From positions 5,607,501 through 5,671,500 of the forward strand of contig NC_019757.1 in assembly GCF_000317535.1 (NCBI RefSeq): a stretch of 64,000 nucleotides of DNA. Direction: 5' to 3'. This stretch comes from Cylindrospermum stagnale PCC 7417. GTDB lineage: Bacteria > Cyanobacteriota > Cyanobacteriia > Cyanobacteriales > Nostocaceae. The position numbers and the translations under genes were made by a program. How positions within the stretch are numbered: the first letter of the stretch is position 1; the number at the start of each line of letters is the position of its first letter. This document shows positions 10,014-18,766 of this stretch, piece after piece. Below the pieces are notes generated by a model. The model saw nothing but the letters and a program-made list of their open reading frames with translations. It did not search any database and was not told the origin of the DNA.

Positions 10014-12149
10014 CTAATAACTAATGACTAATTCCCAGGTATTCAGTTTCCCCACATCTTGAGGTGAGTGGTCGATGATCCATAACTGCCAGCGTCCTTT
10101 AGCTGACAGGGACAGTAACTCCTTGAGGGCGGGATGCGGAGCAAAGCGCGACGAAGTCGTTCGCATCGTATAGGTTGTTTGCAAATTGGTGCTGCGGCCT
10201 AAGGTGCGACTTTGCAACAACACTTGCTGATTGTTAGGAGAAATTAAATAAATTTCTAAATCACCTAAAAAATCGTGAGTGATGTCGACTGTAATCTGAA
10301 TATCTTGGACGGTGATCGTCTCAGCAATAGCGTTCGCCTCCGGCGCACCTACGGTGATCGTACTCTTGACACCCTGTTGATCATTATCAGGAATCCCTAC
10401 TTGGTTGTGATTCGCAGCCCTTACTTGTCTGCTGGCACTTGACGCCACTGTACGCACCTGCTGGGCTGCTTGCACTGCCCTCACGGCATTCACCTTGCCA
10501 TAACCAAACCATTGGGAATGACCACTACCATCGTAACTACCCCCACGCAGAGTCAATTGGGGGTCAGGTTCAGAATCAACAATCTTATCAGCGGTTTCTT
10601 GCAAGATGCGTTTGACTTGTTGAGCTGTCAAATCAGGATTTGCTGATAAAACTAGCGCAGCCACACCTGCAACTACGGGAGTGGCACTAGAAGTACCGCC
10701 AAAGTTACTGGTAAAATTACTTGGGTCGTAGCCAGCCGCTCCCACTTGGTCAGTGGTGAATATTCCCAATCCAGAAAGCGAAGTGGCGATCGCCGGTTGT
10801 GTGTACACAAAACCCGTCTCCTGAAACCACATGCCCGGTGGGGCATTATTACTAGGAGCGCACACTGAAACGTTAGTGCCCCAATTGCTATAAGCAGCTT
10901 TCTTATTCAAACTCGTAGCAGCAGCCACAGTAATCACATCTGGGTGAATAGTAAAACCACTCAACCAAGCCGTATTCCCTTGTAAAATATTTTTCGGCCA
11001 ATTTTGCTCATTCACACTACCGTCAATCGGGCGGTTAGCATTACCAGCCGCAAACAAAATCACACAACCTTTACCATTGCGCCCATTAGTAGCAGCACGG
11101 CTAATAGCAGCACGTTGGCGCATCGATAGAGGAAAATAAACAGCAGATGCTCCCCAACTGCAAGAAATCACACTGGCTCCCTTGCTCATTGCCCAGTCGA
11201 ATATTTCCTCAATTGACTCATCATCCAAAAACCCAGTAGTGCGAATCGGCATCAACGCACAACCAGAGGCCACCCCAGCAATTCCCGTACCATTTTCTTC
11301 AGCAACCGCTATCCCTGCACAAGCTGTACCGTGACTGCTTTCCTTTTCATCGGGTAAAGGTAAAAAGTCCTTTTCCTTAAAGTCTCTGGGGGCGACAACT
11401 TTTCCCAAACCTTGAAAATCTGGGTGATTCAAATCGAAAGAATCATCCACCACCGCCACAACCACAGAACGGACACCGCGAGTAATATCCCAAGCTTTTT
11501 CTACAGCAATATGGGAACCCACCGCCAACTGATTACCGCCATTGTGGTTGAGATACCATTGCTGAGAATAAAGGGGATCGCGGGGTTTATAATGTGGTTC
11601 CTGTTGGATGAGAATGTTAGGTTCAGCAGCTAATACGAACGGGAGTCCTTGCAATTGGTTGGCAATTTTCAGCGGATTGTCTGTTGCTTGTTTACTGACC
11701 AAAAACACGAAAGTATTAGGCAATCCCAATACTGGCTTATCTTGGAGTAACCTGAAGGTGGTCGCCGTAGCATTAATTTTGGCAATATCGACCCCAGAGG
11801 CAAATTGAATCGTAATTTGGTCACTTAGATAAACGAAAGAGCCAGGGTTATCTTTGATTTTGTAAACATGACTGGCAAAAGCAACATTTTTGTCAGCGCG
11901 TGCTAAAGACATCGCTGCTTCTAACTGGCCTGGTTCAACAGTGAATAGTTCCAGTTGTGCTTGGGCAATAGTACGACGCCAAACACCCCAAGTAACCTGA
12001 GATAATTGCGAGAGGAGAAAGTCAGAAGTCGGGCGGATGGTGAAACGATATAAAGCTTTTTCTAAAATCAACTCTTCACCACCGCGTTGTAAAACCACTC
12101 CCTGGCTGCTTGCTGGTACACCTGTGGTTAAAAAATCTGGATCGCTCAT
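10014..12149 (-). CDS. prcA: Calcium-dependent subtilisin-like protease with P domain
   Basis: This is a 711-residue S8 family serine protease. The catalytic triad is Asp235 (AVVDDSFDLNHPDF), His273 (SSHGTACAGI) and Ser487 (GGTSSATPVVAG), with the oxyanion Asn370 in FAAGN. A roughly 200-residue N-terminal region precedes the catalytic domain and a proprotein-convertase P domain occupies about residues 600-711. The arrangement and N-terminal sequence resemble PrcA, the calcium-dependent protease of Anabaena, recalled from memory and not checked by alignment. No standard signal peptide is visible. The final codons (ELVISY and stop) are written in the TAATGAC-type heptamer repeat, which suggests that a repeat contributed the C-terminus. 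It is divergent from the gene at 12319. Confidence 0.85.
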   Translation of the reverse strand: MSDPDFLTTGVPASSQGVVLQRGGEELILEKALYRFTIRPTSDFLLSQLSQVTWGVWRRTIAQAQLELFTVEPGQLEAAMSLARADKNVAFASHVYKIKDNPGSFVYLSDQITIQFASGVDIAKINATATTFRLLQDKPVLGLPNTFVFLVSKQATDNPLKIANQLQGLPFVLAAEPNILIQQEPHYKPRDPLYSQQWYLNHNGGNQLAVGSHIAVEKAWDITRGVRSVVVAVVDDSFDLNHPDFQGLGKVVAPRDFKEKDFLPLPDEKESSHGTACAGIAVAEENGTGIAGVASGCALMPIRTTGFLDDESIEEIFDWAMSKGASVISCSWGASAVYFPLSMRQRAAISRAATNGRNGKGCVILFAAGNANRPIDGSVNEQNWPKNILQGNTAWLSGFTIHPDVITVAAATSLNKKAAYSNWGTNVSVCAPSNNAPPGMWFQETGFVYTQPAIATSLSGLGIFTTDQVGAAGYDPSNFTSNFGGTSSATPVVAGVAALVLSANPDLTAQQVKRILQETADKIVDSEPDPQLTLRGGSYDGSGHSQWFGYGKVNAVRAVQAAQQVRTVASSASRQVRAANHNQVGIPDNDQQGVKSTITVGAPEANAIAETITVQDIQITVDITHDFLGDLEIYLISPNNQQVLLQSRTLGRSTNLQTTYTMRTTSSRFAPHPALKELLSLSAKGRWQLWIIDHSPQDVGKLNTWELVISY

Positions 12150-12318
12150 AGTGAAGATTTTAGTTACTATGCAGGGTCAATGGGAACTCTATCAAACTGA
12201 TTCTCAGTCTAAACCAGAGAAACCTAGTATGTAACTTTGCTAGGTCAAAGACACAAACAGAGTTAAGATACCCGAAGTTTCCATACCTTTTTTAGATAAT
12301 TGTCCACTAAATGATGCC

Positions 12319-12924
12319 ATGAACATTGCTGCTGCTGCTCCCTTAATTCGCTTCACTTCTTTATCACTCATAGCAGTTCTTAGCCTGCTATTACCCGTCA
12401 ATGCTCAGGTGTCACAGCTACCAGGTAGTACTAGCCAGCCACAACCTATTGACCCCAACGATCCGAATAACCTCCGTCCCATAACCCAAAATAACAGCCT
12501 TTTGAGCATCGAAGGTGGACAGCGTCTCCTCAAAGAGTCAGATGACGCCGTTTCTGCCCAAAAATACGATGTAGCCGCTAAGAAGCTCCAAGAAGCACGT
12601 CAGGTTTTTAATCAGTTATCTAATTTTTATCAAGACCTCAACTCTAGCTTTTCGGGAATTGACAACAGAGTTTCCGATTCTCAGCGGAAAAAAGCCCTAG
12701 AAACAGCCCAACTGCGAGATGAAGCTACTTATCGGTTAGCACTGGTACATCGGGCACTAAATCAGCCAGAATTAGCCGTACCCTTGTTAGTTCAAATTAT
12801 TAAAAGCCAAAACCCGACGCGGGATTTAGGTAAGAAAGCCTACCAACAGTTGTTGGAGTTAGGTTTTGTTGATGCTCCCTATCCCAGGACAGGTACTACT
12901 TCGTCTTCCTCATCCCCAAAATAA
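12319..12924 (+). CDS. Secreted helical protein, possible TPR-like
   Basis: The 201-residue product has a signal peptide (about residues 1-29, cleavage after VNA), a proline-rich linker (DPNDPNNLRP), and then an alpha-helical region. The helical part includes a segment with a tetratricopeptide-like character (ALVHRALNQPELAVPLLVQI). It ends in a serine-rich tail. Such proteins usually act as periplasmic scaffolds. I do not recognise a named family. It lies 170 bases from the divergent subtilase gene and could share its promoter region, but no functional link is shown. Confidence 0.75.
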   Translation: MNIAAAAPLIRFTSLSLIAVLSLLLPVNAQVSQLPGSTSQPQPIDPNDPNNLRPITQNNSLLSIEGGQRLLKESDDAVSAQKYDVAAKKLQEARQVFNQLSNFYQDLNSSFSGIDNRVSDSQRKKALETAQLRDEATYRLALVHRALNQPELAVPLLVQIIKSQNPTRDLGKKAYQQLLELGFVDAPYPRTGTTSSSSSPK

Positions 12925-13152
12925 GCAATATTAATTTCTGCTGGTTCTTCGGCCCTTTCTCGGAGCAGCAGCTTCAGAAAGCCCAATGTTAAGATGGGGC
13001 TATCTGCCGTTTACCTAGTGGGCGCTTTGCCCGAAACCACAAATACCTCTCAAAGACCTATTTTCCACCAGCCTTGCCAAAACCTGAAGTTGGCAAGGTC
13101 ATCCGCTATATATCTGTTATTAATAGAAAAGTAAGTTTTTTCAGGAATTGCG

Positions 13153-13410
13153 ATGATTAGTCCGCAGCAGGTTGAAGCAATGATCAAGGCGGGACTGCCA
13201 GACGCCCAAGTTCAGGTGCAGGACCTAACTGGAGGCGGTGACCACTATCAGGTGACAGTAGTTTCATCGCAGTTTGCCGGTAAGGGATTGGTACAACAGC
13301 ATCAGTTGGTTTATGGTGCGGTGCGGCAAGCTATGTCAACGGAAGCGATTCATGCCTTGGCTCTAAAAACATATACCCCCGAAGCTTGGCAAGCCACAAC
13401 TGCTTCGTAA
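13153..13410 (+). CDS. bolA: BolA family protein
   Basis: This 85-residue protein matches the BolA/YrbA fold: an N-terminal helix ([21 protein letters not shown]), a [11 protein letters not shown] strand segment, the [13 protein letters not shown] helix and the terminal [13 protein letters not shown] motif. BolA proteins form [2Fe-2S]-bridged complexes with CGFS monothiol glutaredoxins. Here the partner gene grxD starts 100 bases downstream on the same strand. The pair is therefore probably a single unit for iron-sulfur cluster storage, transfer or sensing. Confidence 0.93.
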   Translation: MISPQQVEAMIKAGLPDAQVQVQDLTGGGDHYQVTVVSSQFAGKGLVQQHQLVYGAVRQAMSTEAIHALALKTYTPEAWQATTAS

Positions 13411-13510
13411 TGTCAATAGTCCCAAGTACAAAATTGAAACGCTGAACTGTTGGCTTGTTGACTATTAACTATTGAACCTTGACTATCAGCCACATAGGAA
13501 ACAAAAAACC

Positions 13511-13834
13511 ATGACACCAGAACTCAAAGAGAAAATTGATAACTTGTTAGAACAAAACAAGATTATGGTTTTCATGAAGGGTAACAAATTAATGCCTCAA
13601 TGCGGTTTCTCTAACAACGTTGTGCAAATTCTCAATACATTGGGAGTTCCTTTTGAGACAGTTGACGTTTTAGCAGACTCCGAAATTCGCCAAGGAATCA
13701 AAGAATATTCCGAATGGCCGACAATTCCCCAAGTCTATATTGATGGTCAATTCATTGGTGGTTCTGACATCTTGATTGAACTTTACCAAAAAGGTGAGTT
13801 GCAGCAGTTGGTAGAAGTTGCTCTAGCTTCTTAA
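13511..13834 (+). CDS. grxD: Monothiol glutaredoxin (CGFS type)
   Basis: This Grx4-type glutaredoxin carries [2Fe-2S] clusters and works with BolA in cluster delivery. The CGFS active site lies at residues 31-34 of the 107-residue product. It is followed by the EWPTIPQVYIDGQFIGGSDI region with cis-proline and glutathione-binding residues. An in-frame TTG at 13472 would extend the frame by 13 residues, but MTPELKEKIDNLLEQNK is the normal family start, so the ATG at 13511 is used. The unit ends at a strong hairpin at 13861. Confidence 0.95.
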   Translation: MTPELKEKIDNLLEQNKIMVFMKGNKLMPQCGFSNNVVQILNTLGVPFETVDVLADSEIRQGIKEYSEWPTIPQVYIDGQFIGGSDILIELYQKGELQQLVEVALAS

Positions 13835-13860
13835 TATTTTCAACAAGTCCTGTTTTTATT

Positions 13861-13911
13861 GCCCTTGAAAGCTAGGGGGATGCTGATGTCCCCAGTTTCA
13901 AGGGCTTTTTT
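13861..13911 (+). terminator. Rho-independent terminator of bolA-grxD
   Basis: GCCCTTGAAA at 13861-13870 pairs with TTTCAAGGGC at 13896-13905, with an inner GGGGA/TCCCC stem in the loop, and is followed at once by a run of six to seven T. This is the clearest terminator in the window for plus-strand transcription. It also separates grxD from the convergent kinase gene. Confidence 0.9.
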
Positions 13912-13962
13912 CAGATACAGACTGGCTTGAAAAAGAACAATAACAATCATATAAGTAACTTT

Positions 13963-16092
13963 TTACACTTCAGTCGCCACAAGGCTGACAACGGCTGCGA
14001 CTAATTTTTCCGCGTTCAGCGGCTTAGATAAATGAATCTGAAACCCTGCTTGTAAAGCTTGTTGCTGGTCATCATCTCTAGCATAGGCAGTCAAAGCGAT
14101 CGCCGGAATTTGTCCACCTGCTTCTGGGGTCAAAGTTCGCACTTGACGGATGAGCATATAGCCATCCATGTCGGGCATACTAATATCGCTGACCAAAACC
14201 GCTGGCTTGGTCTGAATCAAGACTTGTAATGCTTCAAATGCCGAAGATACTGCGATCGCCACAGCCCCCTCTTGCTCTAATACGAAAACCACAAAATCTC
14301 GCGAATCAGCATCATCCTCAACAATTAAAACTTGCACCCCAGCGAGAGATAAGGATAATGGTGCTAATAATAATGGCTGATTTTCTACATCTGACATACT
14401 TAGGCTTTGATCTTGGCGAAGCGGTAAACTGGCAGTAAATGTTGACCCTTGCCCCTCACCAGGACTTTCTGCTGTGACGATGCCGCCATGCATATCCACG
14501 ATATTACGGACAATTGCTAGCCCCAAGCCTAATCCACCAAATTTTCTCACAGAACTGCTATCTGCCTGTTGGAAGTAATCAAACGCATAAGGCAAAAACT
14601 CAGGGTTAATCCCCTTACCTGTATCACTAACTATGATTTGAGCATAGCCGTCAACCTGCCTTAGCTGCACTTCTACCTTTCCCCCCTTGGGTGTAAATTT
14701 GACAGCATTGGAAAGGAGATTCCAGACGACTTGCTGCAAGCGAGTAGAATCACCCAGAATTATTCCCACATTCGGTTCAAATATTGTATTCACTTGAATT
14801 GACTTGGTTTCTAATGCTAACCGCATGGTGTCTAGTGCAGACAATACGGTAGACACCAAATTGATATTCGTAATCTTCAGCGTCAATTTGCCCTGTAAAA
14901 TTCTGGAAGTATCCAACAAATCCTCAATTAGTTGAACCTGTAATTTGGCATTGCGCTCGATTGTAGCGAGTGCTTGTGATGTCTTTTCTGGCTCAAAACT
15001 ATGGGTTTGCAATAACTGAGACCACCCCAGAATTGCGTTAAGTGGGGTGCGTAGCTCGTGAGAAAGTACGGCAAGAAATTCATCTTTAATTCGATTGGCT
15101 GTTTCTGCTTTAGCTCGTGCGGTTTGTTCTAATTCCAGCAGGTGAACCCGTTCTTGTAGTATTTGTTTTTGTTCGTCGATGTCTGTACAAGTCCCAAACC
15201 ACTTTACTACACGGCCTTGCTCATCTTTCAGCGGTAAGCCTCGCGCTAAATGCCAGCGATAAGAACCATCAGCAGCCCGTTTGAAGCGGTATTCATTTTC
15301 ATATGAAATGCCATTATTTACAGCATTTACCCACACTTGATCAGCGCTTTCTACATCATCTGGATGCAACGCCGCCAACCAACGAGAACCCACAGACTGC
15401 TCTACTGCTAACCCAGTGTACTCGCACCAATTACGGTTGAAATAATCAGAATAACCCTCGGCATCAGCAGTCCATACTAGTTGGGGAATTGACTCAGCTA
15501 AGTAACGGTAGCGCTCCTCACTTTGTCGGAGAACTGATAAGATGCGCTGGCGTTCAGCGATTTCCTGCTTTAATTGCTCGTTGGTTCGGGTAATTTCACT
15601 GGTACGAAAACCCACTAAATCTTCCAGATGATTTTGGTATTTTCTTAGTTCTTCCTCTACCCGTAAGCGCTCTGTTATTTGTGTTTGCAATTCTTCGTTT
15701 GCTTGTTTGAGTTGAGCCGGACTTTTAAGTGCAAGAGCTTGGGGAACCAAGGGCACAAGTTCTACGGCTGTAAGCATAGATAGCATTGCAGTTACTGCTT
15801 TAATTAACCCCGACAGCCAATAAGTTGGATACCAAAGTGTCCAAATCTCCATGATGTGCGTAGTGCCGCAAGCTAAGATAAATCCACTAAAGAGTAGAAA
15901 AATCCAATTAAAGGGCAAGTCCTGCCGTTTGCGGACAAAATAGAACAGTGTAGCTGGAATAGAGTAATAAGCTAGTGCAATGACCGAATCAGATATTAAG
16001 TGTAACCAGACTAAATCTGTTTTCCATAAATAGCAGTGACCATGGGGAATAAACGGACTTGAGCTAAATAAATTAATCCATAATTCTGACAT
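13963..16092 (-). CDS. Hybrid histidine kinase with ethylene-binding-type sensor domain
   Basis: The 709-residue protein opens with three membrane helices that match the ethylene-binding domain of plant ETR1. Asp35, Cys75 and His79 correspond to ETR1 Asp25, Cys65 and His69 with the same spacing, in SDSVIALAYYSIP and ACGTTHIMEIW. A coiled coil follows, then a PAS domain (about 190-310), a HisKA domain with His345 in SHELRTPL, a HATPase domain (NLLSNAVKFTP, GLGLGLAIVR) and a C-terminal receiver with phospho-acceptor Asp636 in VSDISMPDMDG. It probably senses ethylene through a copper cofactor and signals by phosphorelay. PAS input suggests a second cue. No adjacent output gene is evident. The receptor role is inferred from residue conservation; related cyanobacterial ethylene receptors are known. 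Confidence 0.9.
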   Translation of the reverse strand: MSELWINLFSSSPFIPHGHCYLWKTDLVWLHLISDSVIALAYYSIPATLFYFVRKRQDLPFNWIFLLFSGFILACGTTHIMEIWTLWYPTYWLSGLIKAVTAMLSMLTAVELVPLVPQALALKSPAQLKQANEELQTQITERLRVEEELRKYQNHLEDLVGFRTSEITRTNEQLKQEIAERQRILSVLRQSEERYRYLAESIPQLVWTADAEGYSDYFNRNWCEYTGLAVEQSVGSRWLAALHPDDVESADQVWVNAVNNGISYENEYRFKRAADGSYRWHLARGLPLKDEQGRVVKWFGTCTDIDEQKQILQERVHLLELEQTARAKAETANRIKDEFLAVLSHELRTPLNAILGWSQLLQTHSFEPEKTSQALATIERNAKLQVQLIEDLLDTSRILQGKLTLKITNINLVSTVLSALDTMRLALETKSIQVNTIFEPNVGIILGDSTRLQQVVWNLLSNAVKFTPKGGKVEVQLRQVDGYAQIIVSDTGKGINPEFLPYAFDYFQQADSSSVRKFGGLGLGLAIVRNIVDMHGGIVTAESPGEGQGSTFTASLPLRQDQSLSMSDVENQPLLLAPLSLSLAGVQVLIVEDDADSRDFVVFVLEQEGAVAIAVSSAFEALQVLIQTKPAVLVSDISMPDMDGYMLIRQVRTLTPEAGGQIPAIALTAYARDDDQQQALQAGFQIHLSKPLNAEKLVAAVVSLVATEV

Positions 16093-17149
16093 AATTGCAG
16101 GTCTTTAGATGATAAAATGTTAGTGGCGCATAAAATTTTCTACTTTCAACTTTCGTAGTCGTAAAAACGCTATTTGAAATACTGGACATACTCAAATTAA
16201 GGCTTATTGAATATTCCCCTAGGAGAGAAAAGCTTAATAACCTACTAAAAAATTAATAGTATTTTTCCCAAAATTTATTTTATGTGACACTTAATGGTCA
16301 GTAATTCGACAAAATAAATTACATATTGGTTCTTGACTAGGCAAGACTTTTAGCTCATAATTTCTGTAATCAATTGTGTCGGACTATTGATGAATACAAT
16401 CAACTTATCAAATAAAAATGTTTGCACAAGTCAGCAATCACACTATTGACACACAAGCTTACACTGTTGGTAGAAGTCATAATATTTATCCATCTAGAAC
16501 GATGCTATGAAAAATGAGCGCTGCTAATATAAGCCGCACTTTTTACTGCTAAGGTTTCTTACTATCTACTATTAATCATAGAAGAAATCTAGGTGATAAA
16601 CCCAGATTCTTTTTGGTTTTACATATGCCATAAATTATGTTTTAGACACCTTGTCCGAAGAAAAATCTAATTTTTGGAGAAGCATTGTAAACTTAATTTA
16701 GAGACGAATTCTAGCCTTTCTATCATTTATGGGCTAATAAAAGCATTGTACTTAAAATATAGCTAAATTTCTGACTTATTCGGGTTCTAGTGCCAATAAT
16801 CTCAATTAACTTAAATTTAGCTTGGATTCACACTTACATAGCAGTTTATATTAAGTTTATTTCACGAATCAAGCTGATCTCACAAATACGCAGCGCGAAG
16901 TCCTTAACGCAGCGGACAAAATATCCTTAGCTGGAGACGCTTCCATCACCGTTCAAGCCTTGACACCAATAACCAAAAATCCCCTCAGTCGGATTTGGTA
17001 AACCAAAATAGCACTGAAGGGATGCGTCTGATCAATACAATAAATTTTTCCCAAATTTCATACCGCTTTACCCGTTGACCAATGCAGGTAATATGCTATA
17101 ATCATCTGCGGCTAACCAGGTTAGCTACCATTAACTAGGTTAACGGTAT
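16093..17149. other. 1.06 kb intergenic region, AT-rich
   Basis: No coding sequence is supported. The first part is the upstream region of the ethylene-type kinase (minus) and presumably holds its promoter. Around 16880-16950 the sequence is a GC-richer patch of the kind seen in dispersed repeats (GCAGCGCGAAG, GGAGACGCTTCC). At 17110-17150 there is a perfect GCTAACC-AGGTTAGC-like palindrome and two ACCGTTAA copies just downstream of the gene ending at 17150, without a U-tract. Confidence 0.5.
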
Positions 17150-17407
17150 TTAACGGTAGTAATCATGTTGTGGCTCTACTTGCGTTTGCGTCATCACAAA
17201 GTTTGAGCCATCGTATAAGTAGCGGCTGGCTTCCTCCTCTAGGCGATGAATCAGGTAAGGTTCAATGGCATTACCCTGTCGCAGCGCGGCTAGATATCCA
17301 TCCAAATACATCCGCATATCAGCCGTGCGATAACCGCGATTCCATAGCTCGACGAAGGCGTCGGTCAGTCTTTGGTAGTAGCGGATGGTTTGTGTGTCTT
17401 GGAGCAT
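17150..17407 (-). CDS. Conserved cyanobacterial protein, DUF6761-like
   Basis: This is a small soluble protein of 85 residues with a strongly helical, charged sequence (IRYYQRLTDAFVELWNRGYR, then MRMYLDGYLAALRQGN and IHRLEEEASRYLYD). I recall very similar proteins across filamentous cyanobacteria, grouped as DUF6761, but have not checked by search. No function is known to me. It has no membrane segment or signal peptide. It stands alone on the minus strand, with long intergenic regions on both sides. Confidence 0.8.
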   Translation of the reverse strand: MLQDTQTIRYYQRLTDAFVELWNRGYRTADMRMYLDGYLAALRQGNAIEPYLIHRLEEEASRYLYDGSNFVMTQTQVEPQHDYYR

Positions 17408-17914
17408 AACTGCTGTATTAATCTCTTCGGAATGAGAATTGTAAATGATTCACGCTGAAATGTGAAGTATCACATCCCTCTCAAGTATTAACTAAAAGTT
17501 AATATTTTTACCTTGGGTAAGACCCCCCAGCAGCTAAAAATCTAATTGATTAGATGCTATTCCAGAAAACTTGGAATATGATTATTTGGTAAGCCATTTT
17601 TATGATTTTGCCTGTCAGCAGACCAATTTTATGATTGGTGGCTGCGAACGTCACTTTAGGCAAAATAGAGTCCGCTTGTACCCTAAGGCTGAGATATTTC
17701 TCAGCTAATGGTTATTTTGTTTGGTTTCGATCAGTCTAACAAAAATTTAAGAATATTACTAACTTGGCTTTGAGAAAAGCACAAATTAAATTTGTTGCAA
17801 GTATTTCTCTGAGCAAATGTAAAGATCATAGCAATTGAAGTAACAAAGGCTACAAAACCTTGGACATGGGCTTGTTAATTTGGGAGTCTATCAACGCTAA
17901 GGGGTCTTGCCACC
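17408..17914. other. Intergenic region between divergent genes
   Basis: About 500 bases separate the divergent 85-residue gene and the response regulator gene, so both promoters must lie here. I see no further gene, strong hairpin or recognisable operator. Confidence 0.45.
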
Positions 17915-18685
17915 GTGGGATCGGTTTGTATTGAAATCATTGAGGGGAATCCCCATCTGAGGTCGTTGCTGGGTTGGCACTTGCAACAACTGGAATACCG
18001 GGTGCATCAAGCTGCCAGTATTTATCAAGCAAGGGAAGTATTTTTAAGCCATCAACCAACACTGGTGATTTTGGACGCGGATTTGCCAGATGGCGATGGT
18101 ATTGAGTTTTGCCGTTGGTTGCATCGTCAGCAGCAGCCTTTAATGTTAATGCTATCTGCCCGCAGTAATGAAGCTGATATTGTCGCTGGATTAAAGGCTG
18201 GGGCAGATGACTACTTGAGCAAACCTTTTGGGATGCAAGAATTTTTGGCTAGGGTTGAGGCGTTAATTCGCCGCCAGCGGACACCCACGGCACCAGCTTA
18301 TTTAGATTATGGTTCTTTACAAATAGATTTAGTACAGCGCCGCGTTCGCTTTCAAGGGGAGTTCATCGACTTAACACCCCAGGAATTTAGTTTGCTGTAC
18401 GTTTTGGCACAAGCTGGAGGTGTGCCTTTGAGTAGGTCGGAATTGTTACGTCGGGCTTGGCCTGACGCTATCGACAACCCGCGCACCATTGATACCCATG
18501 TTTTATCACTGCGGAAAAAAGTTGAACTTGATCCGCGCCAGCCTAGCTTAATTCAAACGATCCGCAATGTGGGATACCGTTTTAACATGGAAATTTTGAA
18601 TGCTCATGTTCCGCAATCACAAACAAAGTTAGCGAAAGAAAGATTTAGTAATCATCGTTCAACCCTGACTAGTCAAAGGTCATAG
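17915..18685 (+). CDS. OmpR/PhoB-type response regulator
   Basis: The 256-residue product has an N-terminal receiver (about 1-120) with phospho-acceptor Asp54 in VILDADLPDGDG and the conserved Lys in LSKPF. It has a C-terminal winged-helix DNA-binding domain (about 135-230; LTPQEFSLLYVLAQ, SRSELLRRAW, IDTHVLSLRKK, VGYRF). The start is GTG at 17915. Unusually, the acidic pocket near residue 10 reads IIEGN instead of the normal ED or DD pair, so one Mg2+-binding acid seems to be missing. A basic, unstructured tail of about 30 residues follows the DNA-binding domain. No cognate kinase is adjacent; the kinase at 13963 is not closely linked. Target genes are unknown. Confidence 0.92.
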   Translation: MGSVCIEIIEGNPHLRSLLGWHLQQLEYRVHQAASIYQAREVFLSHQPTLVILDADLPDGDGIEFCRWLHRQQQPLMLMLSARSNEADIVAGLKAGADDYLSKPFGMQEFLARVEALIRRQRTPTAPAYLDYGSLQIDLVQRRVRFQGEFIDLTPQEFSLLYVLAQAGGVPLSRSELLRRAWPDAIDNPRTIDTHVLSLRKKVELDPRQPSLIQTIRNVGYRFNMEILNAHVPQSQTKLAKERFSNHRSTLTSQRS

Positions 18686-18689
18686 TTTT

Positions 18690-18758
18690 GAGTCCTGAGT
18701 TTTAAATTAGTAGTTATGAATTTGGCATTTTTAACTTCTTACTCCTGACTCAGGACTC
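18690..18758. terminator. Inverted repeat between convergent genes
   Basis: GAGTCCTGAGT (18690-18700) is complementary to ACTCAGGACTC (18748-18758) across a 47-base AT-rich loop. It lies exactly between the convergent regulator and ABC ATPase genes, just after the regulator's stop codon. It may act as a bidirectional terminator, but there is no clean U-run and similar ACTCAGGACTC strings recur in Nostoc-type intergenic DNA, so it may equally be a dispersed repeat. Confidence 0.45.
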
Positions 18759-18766
18759 AGTACTGT

